Assembly: GCF_002939185.1 (NCBI RefSeq)
Contig: NZ_POVL01000010.1
Coordinates: 1-64,000 of the forward strand
Source of the DNA: Enterobacter sichuanensis
Lineage (GTDB): Bacteria > Pseudomonadota > Gammaproteobacteria > Enterobacterales > Enterobacteriaceae
DNA length: 64,000 nt
Reading direction: 5' to 3'
Shown here: positions 9,473 through 17,065 of the stretch, piece after piece
Numbering within the stretch: the stretch's first letter is position 1
Layout: each line of letters begins with the position of its first letter
Notes under the pieces: generated by a model
What the model saw: the letters and a program-made list of their open reading frames with translations, nothing else
Database searches by the model: none
Told to the model about the DNA's origin: nothing
Position numbers and translations under genes: made by a program

Positions 9473-11368
9473 ATGGCTATCGAAATCAATGTACCGGACA
9501 TCGGGGCTGATGAAGTTGAAATCACCGAGATCCTGGTCAAAGTAGGCGACAAAGTTGAAGCTGAACAGTCGCTGATCACCGTAGAAGGCGACAAAGCCTC
9601 TATGGAAGTCCCGTCTCCTCAGGCTGGCATCGTTAAAGAGATCAAAGTCTCTGTTGGCGATAAAACCGAGACCGGCAAACTGATCATGATTTTCGATTCC
9701 GCCGACGGTGCAGCAGCTGCTGCACCTGCGCAGGAAGAGAAGAAAGCCGCTCCGGCCGCCGCTGCTCCAGCAGCTGCCGCAGCAGCAAAAGAAGTGAACG
9801 TGCCTGACATCGGCGGTGACGAAGTTGAAGTCACTGAGATCCTGGTGAAAGTGGGCGATACCGTAGCGGCTGAGCAGTCTCTGATCACCGTAGAAGGCGA
9901 CAAAGCCTCTATGGAAGTGCCAGCGCCATTCGCGGGTACCGTTAAAGAGATCAAGATCAACACCGGCGACAAAGTGTCTACCGGCTCCCTGATCATGATC
10001 TTCGAAGTGGCGGGTGCTGCACCTGCCGCCGCGCCTGCTCAGGCAGCTGCTCCGGCTCCGGCCGCTGCACCTGCTGCTGCCGGCGGCGTGAAAGACGTTA
10101 ACGTACCGGACATCGGCGGTGACGAAGTTGAAGTGACCGAAGTGATGGTGAAAGTGGGCGACAAAGTTGCCGCTGAACAGTCACTGATCACCGTAGAAGG
10201 CGACAAAGCGTCTATGGAAGTGCCTGCGCCGTTCGCGGGTACCGTTAAAGAGATCAAGATCAGCACCGGCGACAAAGTGTCTACCGGCTCTCTGATCATG
10301 GTCTTCGAAGTGGAAGGCGCTGCGCCTGCCGCAGCTCCGGCTGCCGCGGCTGCTCCGGCACCTGCCGCTGCACCGGCTCAGGCTGCTAAACCTGCCGCTG
10401 CCCCTGCTGCTAAAGCTGAAAAATCTGAGTTCGCTGAAAATGATGCTTACGTCCACGCGACCCCGCTGATTCGTCGCCTGGCGCGCGAGTTCGGTGTGAA
10501 CCTGGCGAAAGTGAAAGGGACCGGCCGTAAAGGTCGTATCCTGCGCGAAGACGTTCAGGCCTATGTGAAGGACGCGGTGAAACGCGCCGAAGCTGCACCT
10601 GCTGCAGCCGCTGGCGGCGGTATCCCGGGCATGCTGCCATGGCCGAAAGTGGACTTCAGCAAGTTCGGCGAAATCGAAGAAGTGGAACTGGGCCGTATCC
10701 AGAAAATTTCTGGTGCGAACCTGAGCCGTAACTGGGTGATGATCCCGCACGTTACGCACTTCGACAAAACCGATATCACCGATCTGGAAGCGTTCCGTAA
10801 ACAGCAGAACGCGGAAGCTGAGAAGCGTAAACTGGACGTGAAATTCACCCCAGTGGTCTTCATCATGAAAGCCGTTGCCGCTGCCCTTGAGCAGATGCCA
10901 CGCTTCAACAGCTCTCTGTCCGAAGACGGCCAGAAGCTGACGCTGAAGAAATACATCAACATCGGTGTTGCGGTTGATACGCCAAATGGTCTGGTTGTTC
11001 CGGTCTTCAAAGACGTGAACAAGAAGAGCATTACTGAGCTGTCCCGTGAACTGACCACCATCTCCAAAAAAGCGCGTGATGGTAAGCTGACTGCCGGCGA
11101 AATGCAGGGCGGCTGCTTCACTATCTCCAGCATCGGCGGCCTGGGTACGACCCACTTCGCACCGATTGTTAACGCGCCGGAAGTGGCGATCCTCGGTGTG
11201 TCCAAGTCCGCGATGGAGCCGGTGTGGAATGGCAAAGAGTTCGTGCCGCGTCTGATGATGCCAATCTCTCTGTCCTTCGACCACCGCGTGATCGACGGTG
11301 CTGATGGTGCGCGTTTCATCACCATCATCAACAACATGCTGAGCGACATTCGCCGCCTGGTGATGTAA
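9473..11368 (+). CDS. aceF: Dihydrolipoyl acetyltransferase, PDH E2 component
   Basis: Core subunit of the PDH complex; transfers acetyl groups to CoA. The 631 residues contain three lipoyl domains (about 1-75, 105-180, 206-280) with lipoyl lysines Lys41, Lys144 and Lys245 in GDKASM motifs. Ala/Pro-rich flexible linkers separate them. A subunit-binding domain follows at about 325-365, and the catalytic domain runs from about 395 to the end with His604 and Asp608 in DHRVIDG. Lipoyl domains 2 and 3 are nearly identical at DNA level, suggesting recent duplication or gene conversion. A strong terminator follows. Confidence 0.98.
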   Translation: MAIEINVPDIGADEVEITEILVKVGDKVEAEQSLITVEGDKASMEVPSPQAGIVKEIKVSVGDKTETGKLIMIFDSADGAAAAAPAQEEKKAAPAAAAPAAAAAAKEVNVPDIGGDEVEVTEILVKVGDTVAAEQSLITVEGDKASMEVPAPFAGTVKEIKINTGDKVSTGSLIMIFEVAGAAPAAAPAQAAAPAPAAAPAAAGGVKDVNVPDIGGDEVEVTEVMVKVGDKVAAEQSLITVEGDKASMEVPAPFAGTVKEIKISTGDKVSTGSLIMVFEVEGAAPAAAPAAAAAPAPAAAPAQAAKPAAAPAAKAEKSEFAENDAYVHATPLIRRLAREFGVNLAKVKGTGRKGRILREDVQAYVKDAVKRAEAAPAAAAGGGIPGMLPWPKVDFSKFGEIEEVELGRIQKISGANLSRNWVMIPHVTHFDKTDITDLEAFRKQQNAEAEKRKLDVKFTPVVFIMKAVAAALEQMPRFNSSLSEDGQKLTLKKYINIGVAVDTPNGLVVPVFKDVNKKSITELSRELTTISKKARDGKLTAGEMQGGCFTISSIGGLGTTHFAPIVNAPEVAILGVSKSAMEPVWNGKEFVPRLMMPISLSFDHRVIDGADGARFITIINNMLSDIRRLVM

Positions 11369-11371
11369 TCG

Positions 11372-11399
11372 AAAAGCCGGCCGGTCGGCCGGCTTTTTT
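11372..11399 (+). terminator. Intrinsic terminator after aceF
   Basis: AAAAGCCGGCC and GGCCGGCTTTT form an 11-pair stem around a GGTC loop, followed by further T residues. It separates aceEF from lpd, which has its own promoter. Confidence 0.9.
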
Positions 11400-11465
11400 C
11401 TGATAATCTCATGGGGTTTATGAGGTTATTGGTGTAAGCGATAATTCGTGAGCCGTTTGTTGTTT

Positions 11466-11491
11466 CAAAATTGTTAACAATTTTGTAAAAT
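11466..11491 (+). promoter_or_regulatory. lpd promoter with perfect palindrome
   Basis: AAAATTGTTAACAATTTT (11467-11484) is a perfect palindrome, extended by C/G on either side. It abuts a -10-like TAAAAT at 11486-11491. The GTTAA half-sites resemble ArcA-binding repeats, and lpd of E. coli is ArcA-repressed; the assignment to ArcA is inference. Confidence 0.6.
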
Positions 11492-11543
11492 ACGGGCGGA
11501 TAGAACGACCCGGTGGACGACGGGTATAAATTAAGAGGTCATG

Positions 11544-12968
11544 ATGAGCACAGAAATCAAAACTCAGGTCGTAGTACTTGGGGCAGGCCCAGCAGGTTAC
11601 TCCGCAGCATTCCGCGCAGCGGATTTAGGTCTGGAAACCGTCATCGTAGAACGTTACAGCACTCTCGGCGGTGTTTGTCTGAACGTCGGCTGTATCCCTT
11701 CTAAAGCGCTGCTGCACGTAGCGAAAGTTATCGAAGAAGCCAAAGCACTGGCTGAACACGGTATCGTCTTCGGCGAGCCGAAAACCGATATCGACAAGAT
11801 TCGTACCTGGAAAGAGAAAGTTATCACTCAGCTGACCGGCGGTCTGGCGGGTATGGCCAAAGGCCGTAAAGTGAAAGTGGTTAACGGTCTGGGTAAATTC
11901 ACCGGTGCGAACACCCTGGAAGTTGAAGGCGAAAACGGCAAAACCGTGATCAACTTCGACAACGCGATCATCGCGGCAGGCTCTCGCCCAATCGAACTGC
12001 CATTCATTCCACATGAAGATCCACGCGTGTGGGATTCCACCGATGCACTGGAACTGAAAACCGTTCCAAAACGCCTGCTGGTTATGGGCGGCGGTATCAT
12101 CGGTCTGGAAATGGGTACCGTATACCATGCGCTGGGTTCAGAGATCGACGTGGTTGAAATGTTCGACCAGGTTATCCCGGCTGCAGACAAAGACATCGTT
12201 AAAGTCTTCACCAAACGCATCAGCAAGAAATTCAACCTGATGCTGGAAACCAAAGTGACTGCCGTTGAAGCGAAAGAAGACGGTATTTACGTTTCCATGG
12301 AAGGCAAAAAAGCCCCATCCGAACCACAGCGTTACGACGCCGTGCTGGTGGCTATCGGTCGTGTGCCGAACGGTAAAAACCTCGACGCGGGCAAAGCTGG
12401 CGTGGAAGTGGACGACCGTGGCTTCATCCGCGTTGACAAACAGCTGCGCACTAACGTGCCGCACATCTTTGCTATCGGCGATATCGTCGGTCAGCCAATG
12501 CTGGCGCACAAAGGTGTTCACGAAGGTCACGTTGCCGCTGAAGTTATCGCGGGCATGAAACACTACTTCGATCCGAAAGTGATCCCATCTATCGCTTACA
12601 CCGAGCCAGAAGTTGCATGGGTGGGTCTGACTGAGAAAGAAGCGAAAGAGAAAGGCATCAGCTACGAAACGGCCACCTTCCCGTGGGCGGCTTCTGGCCG
12701 TGCTATCGCGTCCGACTGCGCAGACGGTATGACCAAACTGATCTTCGACAAAGAGACTCACCGCGTTATCGGTGGTGCGATTGTCGGTACCAACGGCGGC
12801 GAGCTGCTGGGTGAAATCGGTCTGGCTATCGAAATGGGCTGTGACGCGGAAGACATCGCGCTGACCATCCACGCTCACCCGACTCTGCACGAGTCCGTTG
12901 GCCTGGCGGCAGAAGTGTTCGAAGGCAGCATTACCGACCTGCCAAACGCAAAAGCGAAGAAGAAGTAA
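11544..12968 (+). CDS. lpd: Dihydrolipoamide dehydrogenase (E3)
   Basis: FAD/NAD flavoprotein that reoxidises dihydrolipoyl groups of the PDH and 2-oxoglutarate dehydrogenase complexes and the glycine cleavage H protein. The 474-residue length equals E. coli. The FAD fold GAGPAG is at residues 13-18, the redox disulfide is Cys45/Cys50 (CLNVGC), and the C-terminal HAHPTLHE carries the catalytic His-Glu pair. Two ATG codons occur in tandem at 11541 and 11544; the second gives the mature-type N-terminus MSTEIK and better spacing from AAGAGG. It is separately promoted, which allows its use by several complexes. Confidence 0.97.
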   Translation: MSTEIKTQVVVLGAGPAGYSAAFRAADLGLETVIVERYSTLGGVCLNVGCIPSKALLHVAKVIEEAKALAEHGIVFGEPKTDIDKIRTWKEKVITQLTGGLAGMAKGRKVKVVNGLGKFTGANTLEVEGENGKTVINFDNAIIAAGSRPIELPFIPHEDPRVWDSTDALELKTVPKRLLVMGGGIIGLEMGTVYHALGSEIDVVEMFDQVIPAADKDIVKVFTKRISKKFNLMLETKVTAVEAKEDGIYVSMEGKKAPSEPQRYDAVLVAIGRVPNGKNLDAGKAGVEVDDRGFIRVDKQLRTNVPHIFAIGDIVGQPMLAHKGVHEGHVAAEVIAGMKHYFDPKVIPSIAYTEPEVAWVGLTEKEAKEKGISYETATFPWAASGRAIASDCADGMTKLIFDKETHRVIGGAIVGTNGGELLGEIGLAIEMGCDAEDIALTIHAHPTLHESVGLAAEVFEGSITDLPNAKAKKK

Positions 12969-12988
12969 GTTTCTTCCGTGATTGCCTG

Positions 12989-13014
12989 ACGCCTCCTCTG
13001 GAGGCGTTTTTTTT
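12989..13014 (+). terminator. Intrinsic terminator after lpd
   Basis: ACGCCTCC and GGAGGCGT form an 8-pair stem with a TCT loop, followed by a run of T residues. Confidence 0.9.
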
Positions 13015-13163
13015 GCCTGAAAACTACCCGTTATGGTAGGTAACTTATTGTTATTTCCCCTAAAAATTTGCGTCTGTCTGCCGATACTTTTTTCACCATT
13101 GTGTAGCTACTGGCCGCACGGTTAACGATCTGGATTTTTGATTACACGCAAAAAGGAAATAAC

Positions 13164-13895
13164 ATGTCTTTGAAGAAAGTGATGGGGATTGGCTTATTAG
13201 CGGCAGTGATGACGCTGACCGGGTGCGGCGCGATGACGACGGCGGTGAAGAAGCGCAACCTGGAAGTAAAAACGCAGATGAGTGAAACCATCTGGCTTGA
13301 GCCATCCAGTGAGAAGACGGTCTACATTCAGGTCAAAAATACCTCTGATAAAGACATGAGCAACCTGCAGACGCTGCTGGCAAACGATCTGAGCGCCAAA
13401 GGGTACAAAGTCACGTCCTCGCCTGACAGCGCCTACTACTGGGTGCAGGCTAACGTCCTTAAAGCAGACAAAATGGACCTGCGCGAAGCCCAGGGCTATT
13501 TGAAAACCGGTTACGAAGGTGCCGCCGTTGGCGCTGCACTGGGTGCCGGTATCACTGCCTATAACAGTAATTCTTCGGGGGCGGCGCTGGGCGTAGGTCT
13601 GGCGGCTGGTCTGATCGGCATGGCTGCCGATGCGATGGTGGAAGATGTGAACTACACCATGGTAACCGACCTGCAGATCTCTGAGCGTAGCAAAGCGAAA
13701 GTTACTACCGATAACATCGCGGCGCTGCGTCAGGGGACGTCTGGCGTGAAACTGCAGACCAGCAGCGAGCAGGGCGATCGCGCGAAGTATCAGACCCGCG
13801 TGGTATCGAACGCTAACAAAGTGAATCTCAAGTTCGAGGAAGCGAAACCGGTTCTCGAAGCGCAGCTGGCGAAATCGGTCGCCAATATTCTGTAA
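13164..13895 (+). CDS. traT: TraT-like outer-membrane lipoprotein (complement resistance/surface exclusion)
   Basis: A 243-residue lipoprotein with the sequence character of F-plasmid TraT throughout, for example [19 protein letters not shown] and the C-terminal [18 protein letters not shown]. TraT on F-like plasmids is exposed on the outer membrane, blocks mating-pair formation and contributes to serum resistance. Signal sequence ends in the lipobox LTGC with Cys21 as the lipidated residue; Gly at +2 fits outer-membrane sorting. Glycine-rich hydrophobic segments lie at about residues 118-160. AAAAGGAAA precedes the ATG. It has its own promoter region and terminator, and no tra or plasmid genes are nearby, so here it is a stand-alone chromosomal gene. 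Confidence 0.93.
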   Translation: MSLKKVMGIGLLAAVMTLTGCGAMTTAVKKRNLEVKTQMSETIWLEPSSEKTVYIQVKNTSDKDMSNLQTLLANDLSAKGYKVTSSPDSAYYWVQANVLKADKMDLREAQGYLKTGYEGAAVGAALGAGITAYNSNSSGAALGVGLAAGLIGMAADAMVEDVNYTMVTDLQISERSKAKVTTDNIAALRQGTSGVKLQTSSEQGDRAKYQTRVVSNANKVNLKFEEAKPVLEAQLAKSVANIL

Positions 13896-13901
13896 GTTAA
13901 A

Positions 13902-13932
13902 AAGCCGGGTGGCAGCGCTGCCACACCCGGCT
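13902..13932. terminator. Hairpin terminator between traT and the DUF2950 gene
   Basis: AAGCCGGGTGGCA and TGCCACACCCGGCTT pair with a two-base bulge and a GCGC loop. A-rich and T-containing flanks on either side allow it to serve the convergent genes traT and the DUF2950 gene. Confidence 0.75.
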
Positions 13933-13958
13933 TACAACACTCAGCCCGTTGGCGGCAT

Positions 13959-14750
13959 TCAGGGCGCGACGGGCTGCCAGGTTTTATCCGGATTATATGA
14001 GGTTATCGCCTGGGCTTTCTGCGCCGAATCGCTACCGAGATCGGCCTGGTAAACCTTGTCGTCCTGGTTTATCACAAAGCTCATTACGCCCGTCTGGCCA
14101 TAGCTGACCGGCCAGGCCACCATCGCAAAACCGTTGCTCTCCGGCAGGATCCGGAAACGGTAGCCGTGATAGCCGGTACCCGGCTCTTTCGGGCTAAATG
14201 CCGGGCCGAGCGGGCTGGGAGCTTCACCGGGTGACGCGGGCCAGTACAAACCATCTTTTTTCCCTTCCGAACTCACAATCTTCTGCGCGTAGGTTTGGTT
14301 CATCGCAAAGTAGCTTTGCTGCGCATCAACATAGGCATGTAACGCTTCAATAGCGGCGAGCTCGTTACGTCCGATTTCGCGGGTCAGGATCTCTTCAGCA
14401 CCTTCTTTGATATCGAATTGCCAGCCAGCGCTGGTTTTAATCACCGGAATAGGAAGCTGCCAGCCGCTGTCGCCAACGACGAGATGCGCCGTATCCCCTT
14501 CGACAACGGTGTTATGACGCACTTTCCAGTCGCGCAGGAAACGATCGACGGCATCCGGGTCAACGCCTTCCGGGGGGAGAAAATCGCGCCAGTTCTCGCC
14601 AAGCAGATTGCTCATCGCGCGCTCGTTATGCTCGCTAATGGCTTTTGCCAGCGCATCGGTCGCCTGGTCGGGCGTGGTGAAGGCTTGCTGCGCCATCGCC
14701 GAAGCGGAAAGCATGAACAGCACCAGTCCACTGAGAAGTTTACTTTTCAT
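13959..14750 (-). CDS. Exported DUF2950 family protein
   Basis: Predicted periplasmic protein of 263 residues; I assign the DUF2950 family with fair but not full confidence, and the function is unknown. The signal peptide MKSKLLSGLVLFMLSASAMA ends at residue 20 with an AMA-Q cleavage site. Start 14750 is supported by AAGGGA upstream and by the signal peptide beginning exactly there; the longer frame to 14855 overlaps the upstream gene. It starts 10 bases after the DUF3300 stop, so the two genes form an operon and may work together in the envelope. Confidence 0.8.
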   Translation of the reverse strand: MKSKLLSGLVLFMLSASAMAQQAFTTPDQATDALAKAISEHNERAMSNLLGENWRDFLPPEGVDPDAVDRFLRDWKVRHNTVVEGDTAHLVVGDSGWQLPIPVIKTSAGWQFDIKEGAEEILTREIGRNELAAIEALHAYVDAQQSYFAMNQTYAQKIVSSEGKKDGLYWPASPGEAPSPLGPAFSPKEPGTGYHGYRFRILPESNGFAMVAWPVSYGQTGVMSFVINQDDKVYQADLGSDSAQKAQAITSYNPDKTWQPVAP

Positions 14751-14760
14751 GTCGGTTCCC

Positions 14761-16305
14761 TTAGCGATGTCGAATTTCACGGCGTTCAGCACGTCCAGCA
14801 GATGCCTGACGCGTCTGCTGCTGGCGGGCGGCGAGTTGTCTGCTTTGCGCACCACGTTGCTGCTGCGCCTGCCAGTTCGCGGAGCGGCTGTCGTTTCCGC
14901 TCAGCGCGTTGGCCCGGGGCTGGCTGTTTCGCTGCTGCGCAGGTTGTGAGACTCGTTTCTCTTGTCTCTGGGTTGCAGCCTGACGGTTTTCTCGCTGCTG
15001 CGTGGTGGCGCGCTTCACCGTCTGCGGGTTGGTGTCGTAGCCACGGTAGTTATTGCGTTGCGAAATCTGCTTCAGCTGTTCGCTTGAGGCCTGACGTTGC
15101 ATATCTTTCGTGGCGGGACGCGCCGTTTGGGGGAAGGTTTTACCCGTTGATTTCTCCATCTGGCTCAGGGCCGCCTGACGCTGGCTGTCGCGGTTAACCG
15201 GTTTTTGCTGTGTTGAACTTAACCCGGTTGCCGTGCTGGTGGAGTGGAATCGCGAGTTGAGCTGATTCGTGGGGTAGGGCACACCTTCCCGATAAGCCGG
15301 GTTATGCTGCCAGGTACGGTTGGCGTCCGTCAGGCGCTGTCCGCTGATTTTATTGAAGTTCTCAACGTTAATATTGATGTTGTTATCACCGTTGCGGTTA
15401 TAGCCGCCGTGATTATCCCAGTCGTCATGGTGATGATCCCAGTCATCGTCATCATCCCAGTCAATGCTGCTGAAAATGGCATAGGTTGTGGCGACACCCA
15501 GGCTGAAACCTAAGCCGTTGACGAAGCTGTTACCAAACTGCTCCCCGGTTGACGGAGGGAGATAAGTTGGTGGATAGGCGGTGTTTGGCCAGGTCCCGTA
15601 AACCGTATTGGGGTTATAGGTGGGAACGTAAACGACCTGCGGGTCGGCGGATTCAATTTTGATCACCGTTGGGGCGGGCGCAGACGCGGTGGTTGTGGTT
15701 GATTCGGCGGTGCTGGTTTTCGCCGGTGCCGGTTTTGTGACGGTGGTGACCGTCTGCTGAGGCGTCGATTGCAGGGCGCCGGTCTTCTGTGCCAGCGCGC
15801 GCAGGCGCTGAACGGAATCCATCACATCTTTTGGTTGCGCGAGGAACGCATCACCTAAATTTTGAACCCACGGCGGGTTTTCTCCCATTAGCGACATAAG
15901 CTGAGGGAAGGCGACCAGCGATTTTACGCTGGGATCCCATGGCTGGCTGGCGACGGCCTGAATCGCGGCGTCCCCTTCCATTTTAGGGTTATCTTTTGAC
16001 CACTGGGCCGCCTGGATCACGTTGGCCGGGTAAGTCGAGGCCATTAAAATTTGTGACAGCAGGGCGTCCGGGTAGAGCGCGATGGGAGCAACCCACTGAT
16101 CGATCTGCGCGGCAGAATACGTTGGCGCGACGACAGGGGCGGGTTGTGCTGCGGCAGGCGTAGCCGGTGCAGCCGGTTGTTGTGCGACGGGGGCTGGCGC
16201 AACGGGTTCCGTTGCACGGCTTTTGACAAACATGACGCCTGAGGCGGCAAGCAGCCCGGCACTGCAGAGAAGGACAAGCAGATGTGGTTTAAAGGGCAAC
16301 TTCAT
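14761..16305 (-). CDS. yacH: DUF3300 protein, YacH-like
   Basis: A 514-residue protein at the same locus as E. coli yacH, a DUF3300 protein of unknown function. The N-terminus has a hydrophobic signal or anchor (about 8-28) and an Ala/Pro linker. A conserved domain follows at about 55-160 (IDQWVAPIALYPDALLSQILMA region). A striking acidic-histidine cluster DDDDDWDHHHDDWD lies near residues 280-296, followed by an Asn-rich patch. The last 180 residues are rich in Gln, Arg and Ser and look disordered. The His/Asp cluster suggests metal binding, which is inference. It is the first gene of a two-gene operon with the DUF2950 gene. Confidence 0.85.
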   Translation of the reverse strand: MKLPFKPHLLVLLCSAGLLAASGVMFVKSRATEPVAPAPVAQQPAAPATPAAAQPAPVVAPTYSAAQIDQWVAPIALYPDALLSQILMASTYPANVIQAAQWSKDNPKMEGDAAIQAVASQPWDPSVKSLVAFPQLMSLMGENPPWVQNLGDAFLAQPKDVMDSVQRLRALAQKTGALQSTPQQTVTTVTKPAPAKTSTAESTTTTASAPAPTVIKIESADPQVVYVPTYNPNTVYGTWPNTAYPPTYLPPSTGEQFGNSFVNGLGFSLGVATTYAIFSSIDWDDDDDWDHHHDDWDNHGGYNRNGDNNININVENFNKISGQRLTDANRTWQHNPAYREGVPYPTNQLNSRFHSTSTATGLSSTQQKPVNRDSQRQAALSQMEKSTGKTFPQTARPATKDMQRQASSEQLKQISQRNNYRGYDTNPQTVKRATTQQRENRQAATQRQEKRVSQPAQQRNSQPRANALSGNDSRSANWQAQQQRGAQSRQLAARQQQTRQASAGRAERREIRHR

Positions 16306-16395
16306 AAAATGACTCCAACGAGACCAGCGCTGTGCCGTGAGGCGTTACGGTTGGCGTGAGTATTATTCACCCGTCTTTTACAGTTTTGACTTTTA

Positions 16396-16424
16396 TTGGG
16401 AAGTGTCCGGTACGTCCGGATAAA
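16396..16424 (+). promoter_or_regulatory. Candidate promoter for the structured RNA
   Basis: TTGGGA (16396-16401), a 17-base spacer and GATAAA (16419-16424) match sigma-70 boxes at 4 of 6 positions each. A TCCGG/CCGGA inverted repeat lies in the spacer. Predicted start near 16431. Confidence 0.4.
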
Positions 16425-16430
16425 GAGTGT

Positions 16431-16853
16431 GAGTATTTATTACACAATTATATGCGATGCGGGAAAAACCGCAGGGAATTCAGAAGGCCGCTCTTGCGAG
16501 CGTTCCTGTAAAGGCTACGCGGGTTCATTCCCCACCGGGAAAGGCAGAACCAGGCAAATAAGTGTATTGCCGCGTAGGTTACGGAACTGCTCCCGGGCCC
16601 GGTGACTGGTTGCTACACCAGCGAAGCAGGCCGGGTGCAACAGTATTACAGTAGGTAAGCGCTGAGAAGCGGGGAAATGCAGTTGCATCCTTTTTCATCC
16701 GAAACTGGATGGCGGCTCGTAAACGCCAAAAAGGGACTTGCAGATTTTCTTACTGAAGAGCAATATTAGTGTCGAGTGTATTGCCGCAAATCTGCCAGCC
16801 CGGTGTGCTACCACCGCAAGGCAACAAATTAACCGCTGTGAGGCGGTTTTTTT
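16431..16853 (+). ncRNA. Candidate structured RNA with two related modules
   Basis: About 420 bases with at least nine hairpins and a terminator, and no protein-coding signature. Stems include TGCGG/CCGCA (16458-16473), CGCTC/GAGCG (16489-16502), long-range CTACGCG/CGCGTAG (16515/16571), CCCGG/CCGGG (16598/16631), CATCC/GGATG (16696-16711) and GCAGATTT/AAATCTGC (16740/16788). Two features repeat. The 13-mer AGTGTATTGCCGC occurs at 16561 and 16775, each closing a GCAA-TTGC hairpin. A hairpin with identical loop TGCTAC occurs at 16606-16621 (CTGGT/ACCAG) and 16801-16816 (CGGTG/CACCG). This suggests a tandemly duplicated fold. I could not match it to a known RNA family. It could be a small RNA or an attenuator-type leader for acnB. 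Confidence 0.55.
16831..16853 (+). terminator. Intrinsic terminator of the structured RNA
   Basis: AACCGC and GCGGTT form a 6-pair stem with loop TGTGAG, followed by seven T residues. It lies 84 bases upstream of the acnB -35 box, so it ends the upstream transcript before the acnB promoter. Confidence 0.8.
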
Positions 16854-16936
16854 GTATCCAAAATTCGCCTCATCTCTCCGCTACACCATGCTTAACGATT
16901 CAGCAAACTTTTTAATGTTGCTTTTTTGTAAACGGA

Positions 16937-16984
16937 TTAACACTGTGCAGAAATCCTGCTATGCTGCCCGACGCGGTATCGGGC
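16937..16984 (+). promoter_or_regulatory. acnB promoter and start-site inverted repeat
   Basis: TTAACA (16937-16942), a 17-base spacer and extended -10 TGCTATGCT (16957-16965) predict a start near 16972. The inverted repeat GCCCGA/TCGGGC (16966-16984) straddles that start and could be an operator or a 5' stability hairpin. Confidence 0.7.
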
Positions 16985-17065
16985 ATTTACCCTACAAACT
17001 GCTGTCTCACAGGAGCGTGAAGAGAACGCCCGCCGCATATGACAATGAGAGCGAGGAGAACCGTC

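Larger units (their letters stand above)
16306..17065. other. Intergenic region between yacH and acnB
   Basis: This 760-base stretch has no convincing protein gene. Left to right it holds the divergent yacH promoter region (16306-16395), a candidate promoter (16396-16424), a run of nested hairpins ending in an intrinsic terminator (16431-16853), a plain AT-rich stretch (16854-16936), and the acnB promoter and leader (16937-17065). Confidence 0.75.

Noticed and set aside
10181..11284. 367-codon reverse frame opposite aceF
   Set aside because: Shadow of a highly biased gene; Arg/His/Phe-rich nonsense composition.
16521..16541. FMN-riboswitch-like ATTCCCCACCGG
   Set aside because: The remaining conserved FMN helices are missing; the match covers only one short hairpin.
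16571..16640. Possible cobalamin riboswitch fragments (GGAAC...CCCG)
   Set aside because: No B12 box and no conserved core; spacing is wrong.
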